A stretch of 64,000 nt of DNA from Streptomyces sp. GS7. GTDB taxonomy: Bacteria > Actinomycetota > Actinomycetes > Streptomycetales > Streptomycetaceae. A program made the translations under genes and the position numbers. The stretch spans positions 3,155,501 to 3,219,500 of the forward strand of contig NZ_CP047146.1 in assembly GCF_009834125.1 (NCBI RefSeq). The letters run 5' to 3'. The notes below the pieces were generated by a model. The model had not been told where the DNA came from. It did no database searches and saw nothing but the letters and a program-made list of their open reading frames with translations. The stretch's first letter is position 1. Each line of letters starts with the position of its first letter. This document shows, in pieces, positions 24,871 through 33,778 of the stretch.

Positions 24871-25138
24871 GGGTCGCTCCCTCACGTGCGGAGCCCGGCG
24901 ACCCCCGAGGAACCAGGCCGTCCCTTCAACGGTTCCACAGCCCCCGGACACCCGCATCTCTGCCCGCGCCCGCCTGCGGGTGCCCCGCGGCCCGCCGCCA
25001 CCCGGACGCGGGAGCGTACCGCCGCACCGACCGGGTACCCCGCTCGCAGGGACGCCCCCCCGGCCCCGCACGGCCACCCCGCGCGCCGCCGGACGTCCGC
25101 ACACCACCCGCCCGCCCCGCATCCCCAGGAGTGACGCC

Positions 25139-25798
25139 ATGAGCCGGCGCCCGTCCCAGCAGGACATCGTCCGCGCACTGCTCGACCGCCACGGCCGGAC
25201 CTACGCCGCCGAGGCCGGCGTCCCGCTGCGCAACGCCCCGCAGCCGCTCTACCAGGCGCTCGTCGTCGCCGATCTGCTCAGCGCGCGGATCCGCGCCTCC
25301 GTGGCGGTGGCCGCCGCCCGCGCCCTGTTCGCCGCCGGGCTGCGCACCCCGCGCCGGATGGCCGACGCGCCGTGGCGGCAGCGGGTCGACGCACTCGGCG
25401 AGGGCGGCTACCGCCGCTACGACGAGAGCACCGCCACCCGCCTCGGGGAGGGCGCGGTGCTGCTGCTCGGCAGATACGGCGGCGATCTGCGGCGGATGCG
25501 GGACGCGGCCGGCGGCGACACCGCGGCGCTGCGCGGCGCACTCCAGGAGCTGCCGGGCATCGGGCCTGCGGGGTCCGGCATCTTCGTGCGCGAAGTGCAG
25601 TGCGTATGGCCCGAGTTCGCCCCGTATCTCGACGCCAAGGCCCTCCAGGGCGCGGCGGAACTGGGGCTGCCGGGCGACCCCGGGCGGCTGGCCCGGCTGG
25701 TCGGCCCGGACCGGCTCGCCGCCTTCGCCTCCGGGCTGGTGCGGGCGGCGCTCGACCCCGCGGTGGCCGACGACCTACGGGCGCACACCTCCGTCTGA
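25139..25798 (+). CDS. HhH-GPD family protein, endonuclease III-like
   Basis: A 219-residue protein of the helix-hairpin-helix/GPD DNA glycosylase superfamily. The hairpin LQELPGIGPAGSGIF lies near residues 136-150, followed about 15 residues later by the Asp of FAPYLDAKAL, the likely catalytic acid. The endonuclease III catalytic Lys of the hairpin and the C-terminal 4Fe-4S cysteines are absent, so it would be a cluster-less, monofunctional glycosylase-like protein or a non-enzymatic relative. The start ATG 25139 has AGGAG upstream. Its nearness to ku suggests, weakly, a DNA-repair neighbourhood. Confidence 0.8.
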   Translation: MSRRPSQQDIVRALLDRHGRTYAAEAGVPLRNAPQPLYQALVVADLLSARIRASVAVAAARALFAAGLRTPRRMADAPWRQRVDALGEGGYRRYDESTATRLGEGAVLLLGRYGGDLRRMRDAAGGDTAALRGALQELPGIGPAGSGIFVREVQCVWPEFAPYLDAKALQGAAELGLPGDPGRLARLVGPDRLAAFASGLVRAALDPAVADDLRAHTSV

Positions 25799-25831
25799 CG
25801 GCCGCCTCGCCCACCTGACCGCACGACACCC

Positions 25832-28261
25832 CTACCCTGGTGCGCCGCCCGCCCAGGTCCACTCCGCGACCTCGGGCAGATCGGTCCCGTGCTCGCGGAT
25901 CCAGTCGTGGTGGCGGGCCCGGATGTCCGCCATCGCCTGCCGCAGCGCCACCGCGCGGACCCCCAGGCCCGGCACCCGGTCCACCACGTCCATCACCAGC
26001 CGGAAGCGGTCGAGGTCGTTGCGGACGACCATGTCGAAGGGCGTGGTCGTGGTGCCCTCCTCCTTGTAGCCGCGGACGTGCAGATTCGGGTGCCCGGCGC
26101 GGCGGTAGCCGAGCCGGTGGATCAGCCAGGGATAGCCGTGGTACGCGAAGATGACCGGCTTGTCGCGGGTGAAGAGCGCGTCGTACTCGGCGTCCGGCAT
26201 CCCGTGCGGGTGGGCGTCCGCCGGCAGCAGCCGGGCCATGTCGACGACGTTGACCACCCGCACCGCCAGCTCGGGCAGATGGCGGCGCAGCAGATCGGCG
26301 GCGGCCAGCGTCTCCTGGGTGGGGACGTCGCCGGCGCAGGCCAGCACCACGTCCGGGCCGCGGCTGCCGTCCTCCGTGCCCGCCCAGTGCCAGGCCCCGG
26401 CGCCGCGGGCGCAGTGGGCGCGGGCCTCGTCGAGGGTGAGCCAGTCGAAGCTCGGCTGCTTGCCGGCGACGATGACATTGACGTAGTCGCGGCTGCGCAG
26501 CACGTGATCGGCCACCGAGAGCAGGGTGTTGGCGTCCGGCGGGAGGTAGACCCGGACGACCTCGGGGCTCTTGTCGAGGACGTGGTCGACGAAACCGGGG
26601 TCCTGGTGCGAGAAGCCGTTGTGGTCCTGCCGCCAGACGTGCGAGGTCAGCAGGTAGTTGAGGGAGGCGACGGGGCGCCGCCAGGGCAACCGGCGCGCGG
26701 TCCGCAGCCACTTGATGTGCTGGTTGACCATCGAGTCGACGATATGGGCGAACGCCTCGTAGCTGGAGAAGAGGCCGTGCCGCCCGGTGAGCAGATAGCC
26801 CTCCAGCCAGCCCTGGCACAGGTGCTCGGACAGCACCTCCATCACCCGGCCGTCGCGCGCCAGATGCTCGTCGGTGTCCAGCGTCGCCGCCTGCCACGCC
26901 TTGCCGGTGGCGGCGTAGACCGCGTCGAGCCGGTTGGACGCGGTCTCGTCCGGGCCGACGAGCCGGAAGTCGCGGCGCTCGGCGGTCGCCGCCATGACAT
27001 CGGCGAGCAGCCCGCCCAGCACCCGGGTCGGCTCGTGCAGCGCGGTCCCGGGTTTGGCGACGTCCACCGCGTGCCGCTCCAGCGGCGGCAGCGGCAGCGC
27101 GCGCAGCAGCAGCCCGCCGTTGGCGTACGGCGAGGCGCCCAGCCGGTGCCGCCCCTCGGGCACGCAGGCCAGCACCGCAGGACGCGGCCGGCCCGCCTCG
27201 TCGAACAGCTCCTCGGGCCGGTACGAGCGCAGCCACCGCTCCAGTTGGTGCCGGTGGTCCGCGTGGTCCCGTACGCCGCCGAGCGGCACCTGATGGGCGC
27301 GCCAGGTGCCCTCCACCGGCTGCCCGTCGACCTCGTGCGGCCCGGTCCAGCCCTTGGGCGTCCGCAGCACGATCACGGGCCAGCGGGGACGGTCGGTCGC
27401 GCCCTCCTCGCGCGCCCTGCGCTGGATCGCCGCGATCCGGTCCAGCGAGCGGTCCATGGCGGCGGCCATCGCCTGGTGTACCGCGGCCGGGTCGTCGCCC
27501 GTGACATGGACCGGATCGTGGCCGTAGCCGCGCAGCAGCGCGTCCAGTTCGGCCTCCGGGATGCGGGCGAGCACCGTGGGATTGGCGATCTTGTAGCCGT
27601 TGAGATGCAGGATCGGCAGCACGGCGCCGTCGTGCACCGGGTCGAGGAACTTCGTGGAGTGCCAGGACGCGGCGAGCGGCCCGGTCTCCGCCTCCCCGTC
27701 GCCGATCACGCAGGCGACCAGCAGCCGCGGGTGGTCGAACGCCGCGCCGTAGGCATGGGTGAGGGAGTAGCCCAGCTCACCGCCCTCATGGATGGAGCCG
27801 GGAGTCTCCGGCGCGACATGGCTGGGCACCCCGCCCGGGAACGAGAACTGCCGGAACAGCAGCTCCATCCCCGCCCGGTCCCGGCTCACGTCCGGATACG
27901 TCTCGGAGTACGTGCCGTCCAGCCAGGAGTTGGCCAGGACGGCCGGCCCGCCGTGCCCCGGCCCCCACACGCAGAGCGCGTCCAGGTCCCGGGCCGCGAT
28001 CACCCGGTTGAGGTGCGTGTGGACCAGGTTCAGCCCCGGTGAGGTGCCCCAGTGCCCCAGCAGCCGCGGCTTGATGTGCTCGGGGCGCAGCGGCTCCTCC
28101 AGCAGCGGGTTGGCCATCAGGTAGATCTGCCCGGCGGAGAGGTAGTTGGCGGCCCGCCAGTGCGCGTCCAGCGCCGCGAGCTCCGCCGCACCGAGAGGGT
28201 CCGCGACCGCCGGCGCCGCGGACACCGTGGCGCTCGCCGGTCCCGCATCGTCCCCTGGCAT
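25832..28261 (-). CDS. xfp: Xylulose-5-phosphate/fructose-6-phosphate phosphoketolase
   Basis: An 809-residue thiamine-diphosphate enzyme that splits xylulose-5-phosphate or fructose-6-phosphate into acetyl phosphate and a shorter sugar phosphate. N-terminal blocks include [34 protein letters not shown] and [20 protein letters not shown]. The ThDP motif [20 protein letters not shown] is near residues 180-199. Later blocks [11 protein letters not shown] and [12 protein letters not shown] are also conserved. Full length matches the family. The start ATG 28261 is preceded by a purine-rich stretch with GAGGAGG; the frame stays open upstream with an acidic stretch but has no start codon there. DUF5133 lies 80 bases upstream on the same strand. 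Confidence 0.95.
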   Translation of the reverse strand: MPGDDAGPASATVSAAPAVADPLGAAELAALDAHWRAANYLSAGQIYLMANPLLEEPLRPEHIKPRLLGHWGTSPGLNLVHTHLNRVIAARDLDALCVWGPGHGGPAVLANSWLDGTYSETYPDVSRDRAGMELLFRQFSFPGGVPSHVAPETPGSIHEGGELGYSLTHAYGAAFDHPRLLVACVIGDGEAETGPLAASWHSTKFLDPVHDGAVLPILHLNGYKIANPTVLARIPEAELDALLRGYGHDPVHVTGDDPAAVHQAMAAAMDRSLDRIAAIQRRAREEGATDRPRWPVIVLRTPKGWTGPHEVDGQPVEGTWRAHQVPLGGVRDHADHRHQLERWLRSYRPEELFDEAGRPRPAVLACVPEGRHRLGASPYANGGLLLRALPLPPLERHAVDVAKPGTALHEPTRVLGGLLADVMAATAERRDFRLVGPDETASNRLDAVYAATGKAWQAATLDTDEHLARDGRVMEVLSEHLCQGWLEGYLLTGRHGLFSSYEAFAHIVDSMVNQHIKWLRTARRLPWRRPVASLNYLLTSHVWRQDHNGFSHQDPGFVDHVLDKSPEVVRVYLPPDANTLLSVADHVLRSRDYVNVIVAGKQPSFDWLTLDEARAHCARGAGAWHWAGTEDGSRGPDVVLACAGDVPTQETLAAADLLRRHLPELAVRVVNVVDMARLLPADAHPHGMPDAEYDALFTRDKPVIFAYHGYPWLIHRLGYRRAGHPNLHVRGYKEEGTTTTPFDMVVRNDLDRFRLVMDVVDRVPGLGVRAVALRQAMADIRARHHDWIREHGTDLPEVAEWTWAGGAPG

Positions 28262-28342
28262 CTCCTCGACCTCCTCGGCCTCTTCGCCCTCTTCGACGTC
28301 CTTGCCCCGCGGCGCCCGCCCGAGCCGGTCGGCGGCGATCGG

Positions 28343-28579
28343 CTACCCCTTCCCGCGCTTCACCGTCCGGGGGACCGTCCGGCCGGCCGCGAGGTACCGC
28401 TCCGCTTCGATGATCGCCTCCTGGACGGTGCGCCGGCCCATCAGCACGCACAGGGTGTAGGCGATGTCCTCCAGCCGCCGCCGGGCCACCGGATCGTGCG
28501 GATCCGCGAGCACCATCCGCTCCCACAGGCGATACCGCCGCAGCAGCGAGGTGAGCACAGACTTGTCCGGCAGCAGCAT
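28343..28579 (-). CDS. DUF5133 domain protein
   Basis: A 78-residue protein of the DUF5133 family, short helical proteins widespread in streptomycetes. Recognisable features are the opening MLLPDKSVLTSLLRRY and the ARRRLEDIAYTLCVLMGRRT block, ending EAIIEAERYL. There is no enzymatic motif. It lies just upstream of the phosphoketolase gene on the same strand, so co-transcription is likely. Its role is unknown. Confidence 0.85.
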   Translation of the reverse strand: MLLPDKSVLTSLLRRYRLWERMVLADPHDPVARRRLEDIAYTLCVLMGRRTVQEAIIEAERYLAAGRTVPRTVKRGKG

Positions 28580-29057
28580 GCCGTCTCTTCTCCCGACATC
28601 GGCCCGGCGTGCCCGGGGCGGCTGACGGGCGCGCGGATGCGGCGCCCGAACCGGAGCGCCTCCCACCTTGCGTCGGCGCCACGGCACCTGCAACCCGGAG
28701 CGGGGCATCGGGGGACGCGGCCCGCGGCCACCGGCCGCTCAGTCGGGCGGCTCGGGAGCCGGGGGCTCACCCGGTGCGGCTCCGGGCGGCTCCTCCGGGG
28801 CGGCCGCCGGCTCGTCCCGCGCGCTCCCGGGTGCGGTCACCCGTTCCGGCCCGGGGCCGCGCGGCTCCGGATCGTGCGGTACCGGATGCGGATCCCGGGG
28901 CACCGGCCCCGGCCCGTCACCCGTCGTTCCCCTGCTCATGACCGGCCCCTGCCCGCCCGTCTCCGCTCGCCCATCCATGGTGCGCCGCCCGCCCTCCCGC
29001 CGCCCCTGCGGGCCGCAATCCCCGTACGGCGGCGTCCGGCACTGCCAGGTTCGCCGC
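28580..29057. other. 478-base region with at most one small proline-rich ORF
   Basis: The only candidate is a minus-strand 66-codon frame at 28739-28939 (MSRGTTGDGPGPVPRDPHPV at its start) made almost entirely of Pro, Gly, Glu and Asp. It has no clear ribosome-binding site. It could be a real disordered protein or a by-product of the base composition. Otherwise the region holds upstream DNA of the DUF5133 gene and of the methyltransferase pseudogene. Confidence 0.4.
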
Positions 29058-29563
29058 ATGGACGCACGCACCTTCGACGGCAGCGCCGGAGACGTCGACC
29101 ACGGCAGTGTCGGGGGCGGTTACGCCGCCTACCGGCAGCCCGATCCGCGGATCGCCGCCCGGATCCGCGCGGCCCTCGGGACCGCCCGCACAGTCGTGAA
29201 CGTCGCCGCGGGGGCCGGTTCCTACGAGGCCACCTCGCTCGACGTCACGGCCGTCGAACCCTCCGCGTCGATGCGCGCCCGGCGGCCCGCCCACCTCTCC
29301 CCGGCGGTTGACGCGGTCGCCGAGCAACTCCCGTTCCCCGACGACTCCTTCGACGCGGCGATGACGACGTTCAGCGTCCACCAGTGGAGCGACCCGGCAG
29401 GCGTGCTCCGCCTGGAGCTTCACCGACGAGGTGACCCGGGCCCGGTTCGCCGCCGAACTGCGCCGCGAGCTGGAGGACGGCGGCTGGGACGCCCGCTACG
29501 GCGCGCTGCGCCAACAGCCCTTCCTGGAGGGCTCGTTGGTCACCTGCGCGCCGTCCCGGACTG
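29058..29563 (+). pseudogene. SAM-dependent methyltransferase with internal deletion and frame change
   Basis: From ATG 29058 the frame reads a good class I methyltransferase N-terminus: HGSVGGGYAAYRQPDPRIAA, the SAM motif VVNVAAGAGSYEA, VTAVEPSASMRAR, then LPFPDDSFDAAMTTFSVHQW. After SDPAGVLR (about 29409) it leaves the family. In the next frame the true C-terminus resumes as SAWSFTDEVTRARFAAELR, then GGWDARYGALRQQPFLEGSL to about 29547. Homologues are about 250 residues; only about 160 remain here, so roughly 90-100 central residues, holding the substrate half, are missing and the two halves are out of frame. The C-terminal frame also lacks its own stop and runs on into the monooxygenase gene. 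Confidence 0.85.
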
Positions 29564-29667
29564 ACCGGACCGACCGGGCGGCGGCCGGCCGGCGGCCGCG
29601 ATCGCACTTTCCGGGCGGCTGTGCTCCTCTGGTACGGAGGACGATCCGCACCGAGGAGCACCGCGCC

Positions 29668-30852
29668 ATGCCCGCCACCACACTCCGCATCGCGATCATC
29701 GGCGCCGGTCCCGGCGGGCTGGTCTGTGCCCGGGTGCTCCAGCGCCACGGCGTACCGGCGGAGGTCTTCGAGCAGGAGGCCGGCGCGGCCGCCCGCCCGT
29801 GGCACGGCACCCTGGCGCTGCGGCCGGAGTCCGGGCAGGCGGCCCTGCGCGCGGCCGGGCTGGAGCGGGAGTTCCGGGCGCTCGCCCGGCCCGAAGGGCA
29901 GGAGACCCGGCTGCTGGACCGCACCGGCGCGGTGCTCGCCCGGCCTCCGGCGGAGCCCGGCGCGGCCGGGACCGCCGGGGCCCCGGCGCTGCCCGGGATC
30001 GGCCGGCCGGAGCTGCGCCGGCTGCTGCTGGACTCCCTCGCCCCGGGAACGGTCCACTGGGGGCGGTACCTCCGTACGCTGCACCCGCGCGGCGCCGGCC
30101 GCCACGAGGCCGAGTTCGACGACGGCCGCGGGGAGACCTTCGACCTGGTCGTCGGGGCCGACGGGGCCTGGTCCCGGGTGCGGCCGATGCTCTCCGACGC
30201 CACCCCGCACTACTCCGGCGTGACCTTCGTCGAGACGGGCTTCGAGGACGTCGACGCCCGCCATCCGGAGATCGCCCGGCTGGTCGGCCACGGCCGGGTG
30301 ATGGCGTTCTCCGGGACCGTGGGCCTGATCGCCCGGCGCGACGGCCGCGACCGCGTCCGGGTCCAGGCCGCCTTCCGCGGCTCCGAGGACTGGGCGCGCG
30401 CGGCCGGGCTGGACCTGGCGGACACCGCGGCCGTCCGCGCCGCGCTGCTCGGCCGGTTCGCCGGATGGGACGCGCGGCTGCTGGCGCTGCTCCGCGACAG
30501 CGACAGCGGCTTCACCCACCGGCCCCTGCTCGCCCTGCCGGTGCCGCACACCTGGCCGCACACCCCGGGCCTGACCCTGCTGGGCGACGCCGCGCACCTG
30601 ATGACGCCGCTCGCCGCGCCGGGCGCCGACCTCGCGCTGCTCGACGGCTGCGAACTGGCCCGGCACCTCGCCGAGGCGCACACCTGGCAGTCCGACCCGG
30701 ACCAGGGGGTGCGCGCGTACGAGGCGGCCCTGTTCGCCCGCTCGGCCGCGGCCGCCGCGAGCGCCGCCCGCGCCCTGGACGACGCCCTACCCCCGGAGCC
30801 CGCCCACCGCGCTCCCCGCCACCGCTTCATCCGCCCGCTGCACCGCCGCTGA
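29668..30852 (+). CDS. FAD-dependent monooxygenase, TetX/aromatic hydroxylase type
   Basis: A 394-residue class A flavoprotein monooxygenase, which hydroxylates aromatic or polyketide-like substrates using NADPH and O2. The FAD motif IAIIGAGPGGLVCARVLQRH is at residues 8-27, the DG motif at DLVVGADGAWSRVR near 170-183, and the GD motif at LLGDAAHLMTPLAAPGADLA near 305-324. This pattern is close to TetX-type enzymes that can degrade tetracyclines, but many relatives act on other compounds. ATG 29668 has GAGGAG upstream. It is downstream of the broken methyltransferase gene, and the two could once have been a modifying pair. Confidence 0.88.
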   Translation: MPATTLRIAIIGAGPGGLVCARVLQRHGVPAEVFEQEAGAAARPWHGTLALRPESGQAALRAAGLEREFRALARPEGQETRLLDRTGAVLARPPAEPGAAGTAGAPALPGIGRPELRRLLLDSLAPGTVHWGRYLRTLHPRGAGRHEAEFDDGRGETFDLVVGADGAWSRVRPMLSDATPHYSGVTFVETGFEDVDARHPEIARLVGHGRVMAFSGTVGLIARRDGRDRVRVQAAFRGSEDWARAAGLDLADTAAVRAALLGRFAGWDARLLALLRDSDSGFTHRPLLALPVPHTWPHTPGLTLLGDAAHLMTPLAAPGADLALLDGCELARHLAEAHTWQSDPDQGVRAYEAALFARSAAAAASAARALDDALPPEPAHRAPRHRFIRPLHRR

Positions 30853-30980
30853 CCGGGCCCGGCACCCGGGTTGCGGCTCCGTCCCGCCCGTCGGACGATC
30901 GGCAGCGTACGGAGGCGGCGGGCGGTGTACCCGCAAGGACCGCGGCCCGGCCCGCGGTGCGCGGAGGGACGGAACCGACC

Positions 30981-31745
30981 GTGAAGATCACTGAGCCCAC
31001 GCCCGGAGCGCCCTGCTGGGTGGAACTGGGCACCTCGGACGTGGACGCCGCCAAGGTGTACTACCGCCAGGTCTTCGGCTGGCGCGCCGAGACCGATCCG
31101 CGCCCCGAGGCCGGCGGCTACACGACCTTCTCGGTGGGCGACGCCCCGGTCGCCGCGGTCACCCCGCTGTACGCGCCGGGGCAGCCGACCGCCTGGACCG
31201 TCTCGTTCGCGACCCGGGACGCCGATGCGCTGGCCGCGGCCGTCACCGAGGCCGGCGGCAGGGTGCTGATGGGCCCGATGGACGTCTTCGACCTGGGCCG
31301 GTTCGCCGTACTGGCCGATCCGGCGGGGGCGGTCTTCTCGCTCTGGCAGGCCCGGGAGTTCGCCGGCGCCGGGCTGCTCAACGCGCCCGGCTCGCTCGGC
31401 TGGGTCGAACTCGCCACCGGCGACGCCGAGTCCGCCACGTCGTTCTACCCGCGGGTCTTCGGATGGACCGTCAGCGCCCATGGCAGCTATCCGCAGTGGG
31501 GCGTCGGCGGTGCCGACTTCGGCGGGATGAGCACCTTGGAGGCGCGCGACCGGGAGGACGTCCGGCCGCACTGGCTCCCGTACTTCGCGGTGGCGAGCGT
31601 GGACGCGACGGCGGCGCGCGCCGCCGAGTCCGGGGGCATGCTGCTGCTGGCTCCGACGGACGTCCCGGACGGGCCCCGGATCGCGATGGTCCGCGATCCG
31701 CAGGGTGCCGTCTTCGGCATCCACCAGGTGGGCACGGAGGGCTGA
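30981..31745 (+). CDS. Two-domain VOC (glyoxalase-fold) protein
   Basis: A 254-residue protein with two tandem vicinal-oxygen-chelate domains. Domain 1 opens CWVELGTSDVDAAKVYYRQV and domain 2 opens near residue 137 with LGWVELATGDAESATSFYPR; each ends in a DPxGAVF motif (DPAGAVFSLWQ and DPQGAVFGIHQ). The enzymatic role is unknown; relatives have been annotated as hydroxylases or glyoxalase-like resistance proteins. The start is GTG 30981. A homologous two-domain VOC gene lies at 47060, so the window holds two paralogues. Confidence 0.88.
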   Translation: MKITEPTPGAPCWVELGTSDVDAAKVYYRQVFGWRAETDPRPEAGGYTTFSVGDAPVAAVTPLYAPGQPTAWTVSFATRDADALAAAVTEAGGRVLMGPMDVFDLGRFAVLADPAGAVFSLWQAREFAGAGLLNAPGSLGWVELATGDAESATSFYPRVFGWTVSAHGSYPQWGVGGADFGGMSTLEARDREDVRPHWLPYFAVASVDATAARAAESGGMLLLAPTDVPDGPRIAMVRDPQGAVFGIHQVGTEG

Positions 31746-31857
31746 CCGCTCCCGTGGCGGCGCGCCGACGGACGGGTGATTTTCCTCGTCCACCGGGCGT
31801 CGGCGGCGTCACACGATTGGCTCCCCGGTCGTCGTTTCACCACACTGCACAACTGAT

Positions 31858-31920
31858 TTGCGCGTAATGTCCCCAACGCGCCAATCGGTGGCATTGCGCG
31901 TCAAAGGATCGCGCGTCAAG
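31858..31920. promoter_or_regulatory. Three GCGCGTMA repeats upstream of the secreted SH3-like protein
   Basis: TTGCGCGTAATG (31858), TTGCGCGTCAAAGG (from 31894) and TCGCGCGTCAAGA (from 31909) share GCGCGT followed by A or CA. All lie within 80 bases upstream of the start codon, the last two 15 bases apart. They may be a regulator site or part of a promoter for the gene at 31936. The match is short, so confidence is low. Confidence 0.35.
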
Positions 31921-31935
31921 AACAGGAGACCCCCT

Positions 31936-32394
31936 ATGTCCACGACCGACGTCTTTGTGGTCCGAGGCCAGAAGCTCGCAGCCGGTGCGGGCGCACTGAC
32001 CATGGTTGTCGCCCTGGGGGCGACGCTGCTCGCGGCGGCTCCGGCGCAGGCGACCCCGCAGCCCAAGCCGCAGTCGCAGTCCCAGCCGCAGCCGCAGTCG
32101 CCGAGCGATCTCGGTGGGCCGTACGGCACCGTCACCGCCGCGCGTGGCATCTCCGAGCGCATGGCTCCGAGCACCGACGCCCCCACGAAGGGCTTCCTCC
32201 GCAACCGTGAGGGGCTCGTCCTGGAGTGCAAGGTCCGCGCCCAGGGCATCCGCGGCAACGACGTCTGGTTCCGGGTCCACGGGCACGGCTGGGTGTCGGG
32301 CAAGTACGTGACCAACAACGGCTACGTCCGGTACTGCAAGGACGTCCAGCGCACCACGGGCCGGGACAGCGACGGGGCGCGCCGCGCCGGCTGA
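31936..32394 (+). CDS. Small secreted SH3-like protein
   Basis: A 152-residue exported protein. A Sec signal peptide (AAGAGALTMVVALGATLLAA) is cleaved after AQA, followed by a Pro/Gln linker PQPKPQSQSQPQPQS. The folded part, residues about 60-140, resembles the bacterial SH3-like domain found in streptomycete secreted proteins (GTVTAARGISERMAPSTDAP, then VWFRVHGHGWVSGKYVT and YVRYCKD). Two Cys residues (in LECKV and YCK) may form a disulfide. A strong AGGAGA precedes ATG 31936. A perfect 16-bp hairpin follows the gene. A cell-wall binding role is plausible. Confidence 0.85.
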   Translation: MSTTDVFVVRGQKLAAGAGALTMVVALGATLLAAAPAQATPQPKPQSQSQPQPQSPSDLGGPYGTVTAARGISERMAPSTDAPTKGFLRNREGLVLECKVRAQGIRGNDVWFRVHGHGWVSGKYVTNNGYVRYCKDVQRTTGRDSDGARRAG

Positions 32395-32410
32395 GCCGCG
32401 ACACCGAGGA

Positions 32411-32447
32411 GGCCCGGCGCGGCACCGCGGAGGTGCCGCGCCGGGCC
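32411..32447 (+). terminator. 16-bp hairpin after the SH3-like gene
   Basis: Arms 32411-32426 and 32432-32447 (GGCCCGGCGCGGCACC and its complement) are perfect around a 5-base loop. It starts 17 bases after the stop codon and is followed by GTTGTG, not a T-run. It is a convincing terminator for the gene at 31936. Confidence 0.85.
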
Positions 32448-32489
32448 GTTGTGCGCCCCGGTCGTCCGGCCGCCGCCCTTCCGTATCGC

Positions 32490-32503
32490 TGGAACAAGTT
32501 CTA
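32490..32503. promoter_or_regulatory. KstR-type operator upstream of fadE
   Basis: TGGAACAAGTTCTA matches the established KstR consensus TnnAACnnGTTnnA at every defined position and is nearly the full palindrome TAGAACnnGTTCTA. It lies 54-67 bases upstream of the acyl-CoA dehydrogenase start, a usual place for this TetR-type repressor of sterol catabolism. No kstR gene is in the window, so the repressor must be encoded elsewhere. Binding is inferred from the motif. Confidence 0.75.
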
Positions 32504-32556
32504 CTGTGCCCCTCGACCTGGAATCCGACGGACCGTCAGGACAAACGGGAGGGGCC

Positions 32557-33756
32557 GTGCACCTCGAATACACCCCGGAGCAGCAGCAGTTGCGCGCCGA
32601 GCTGCGGACCTACTTCGGCGAGCTGGTGCCGGACAACGCCTACGCCCGGTACGCCGAGCCGGCCGCCCGGAAGCGCTTCTACCGCGAGACGGTGCGCCGG
32701 CTGGGCGCGGACGGCTGGCTCGGGGTCGGCTGGCCCAAGGAGTTCGGCGGGCGCGGGATGACGCCCATGGAGCAGTTCGTCTTCTTCGACGAGGCGGCGC
32801 AGGCGGGGGTGCCGCTGCCCCTGATGGCGCTGAACACCGTCGGCCCGACGATCATGCAGTTCGGCACCGACGAGCAGAAGGCGTACTTCCTGCCCAGGAT
32901 CCTCTCCGGCGAGATCGACTTCGCGATCGGCTACAGCGAACCGGACGCCGGCACCGACCTGGCCTCCCTCAAGACCCGCGCGGTGCGCGAAGGCGACGAG
33001 GAGACCGGCCGCTACGTCGTCAACGGCCAGAAGATCTGGACGACCAACGGCGACACCGCCGACTGGGTCTGGCTGGCCGTCCGCACCGCGCCCGTGGCGG
33101 ACGGCGTCCCGCCGCACAAGGGCATCACCATGCTCCTGGTCCCCACCAGCGAGCCCGGCTACTCCTGCACCGTGATCGACACCCTCGCCTCGCACGACAC
33201 CACCGCGAGCTACTACGAGAACATCACCGTCCCCGCCACCCGCCGGGTCGGCAGGGAGAACCAGGGCTGGCGGATCATCACCAACCAGCTCAACCACGAG
33301 CGGGTCACCCTCGCCGCCCACGGCACCATGGCCATCCGCGCGCTGCACGACGTCCAGCGCTGGGCGGCCGGGACCAAGCTCGCCGACGGCCGACGGGTCA
33401 TCGACCTGGCCTGGGTCCGCGGCCGGCTGGCCCGTACGCACACCCGGCTGGACGCCATGAAGCTGCTGAACTGGCGGATGGTCGACGCGCTCCAGCAGGG
33501 CACGCTGACCCCGCAGGACGCCTCGGCGGTCAAGGTCTACGGCTCCGAGGCCCGGCGGGACGCGTACGCCTGGCTGATGGAGGTGGCGGGTGCGGCCGGT
33601 CCGCTCAAGGAGGGCTCGGCCGGCGCGGTGCTGCACGGCGAACTGGAGCGCGGCTACCGCTCCGCCGTCATCTTCACCTTCGGTGGCGGCAACAACGAGA
33701 TCCAGCGCGAGATCATCTCGTGGATCGGCCTCGGGATGCCCCGCGTACGGCGCTGA
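32557..33756 (+). CDS. Acyl-CoA dehydrogenase (FadE type), probable sterol/branched-chain substrate
   Basis: A 399-residue FAD acyl-CoA dehydrogenase that introduces an alpha-beta double bond into acyl-CoA. The N-terminal helical domain begins MHLEYTPEQQQLRAELRTYF. The flavin/substrate loop is IDFAIGYSEPDAGTDLASLK, then NGQKIWTTNGDTADWVWL. The C-terminus has FTFGGGNNEIQREIISWIGL. This pattern (YSEPDAGTDLAS, GGGNNEIQ) is seen in FadE proteins of sterol and long branched-chain catabolism. The start GTG 32557 has GGGAGG just upstream. A KstR-like operator lies in its promoter, and an MpaB-family oxygenase follows after 22 bases. Many steroid FadE enzymes work as alpha2beta2 pairs, but no second subunit is adjacent. 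Confidence 0.88.
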   Translation: MHLEYTPEQQQLRAELRTYFGELVPDNAYARYAEPAARKRFYRETVRRLGADGWLGVGWPKEFGGRGMTPMEQFVFFDEAAQAGVPLPLMALNTVGPTIMQFGTDEQKAYFLPRILSGEIDFAIGYSEPDAGTDLASLKTRAVREGDEETGRYVVNGQKIWTTNGDTADWVWLAVRTAPVADGVPPHKGITMLLVPTSEPGYSCTVIDTLASHDTTASYYENITVPATRRVGRENQGWRIITNQLNHERVTLAAHGTMAIRALHDVQRWAAGTKLADGRRVIDLAWVRGRLARTHTRLDAMKLLNWRMVDALQQGTLTPQDASAVKVYGSEARRDAYAWLMEVAGAAGPLKEGSAGAVLHGELERGYRSAVIFTFGGGNNEIQREIISWIGLGMPRVRR

Positions 33757-33778
33757 GCCGGCAACGGGAGGTGCGGTG

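Noticed and set aside
28262..28330. In-frame acidic extension upstream of the phosphoketolase ATG ([14 protein letters not shown]).
   Set aside because: There is no start codon before an in-frame stop; the GAG repeats are better explained as the ribosome-binding leader.
29667..30852. Tetracycline-inactivating TetX enzyme.
   Set aside because: Only the general class A monooxygenase motifs are visible; sequence alone does not support a drug-specific call.
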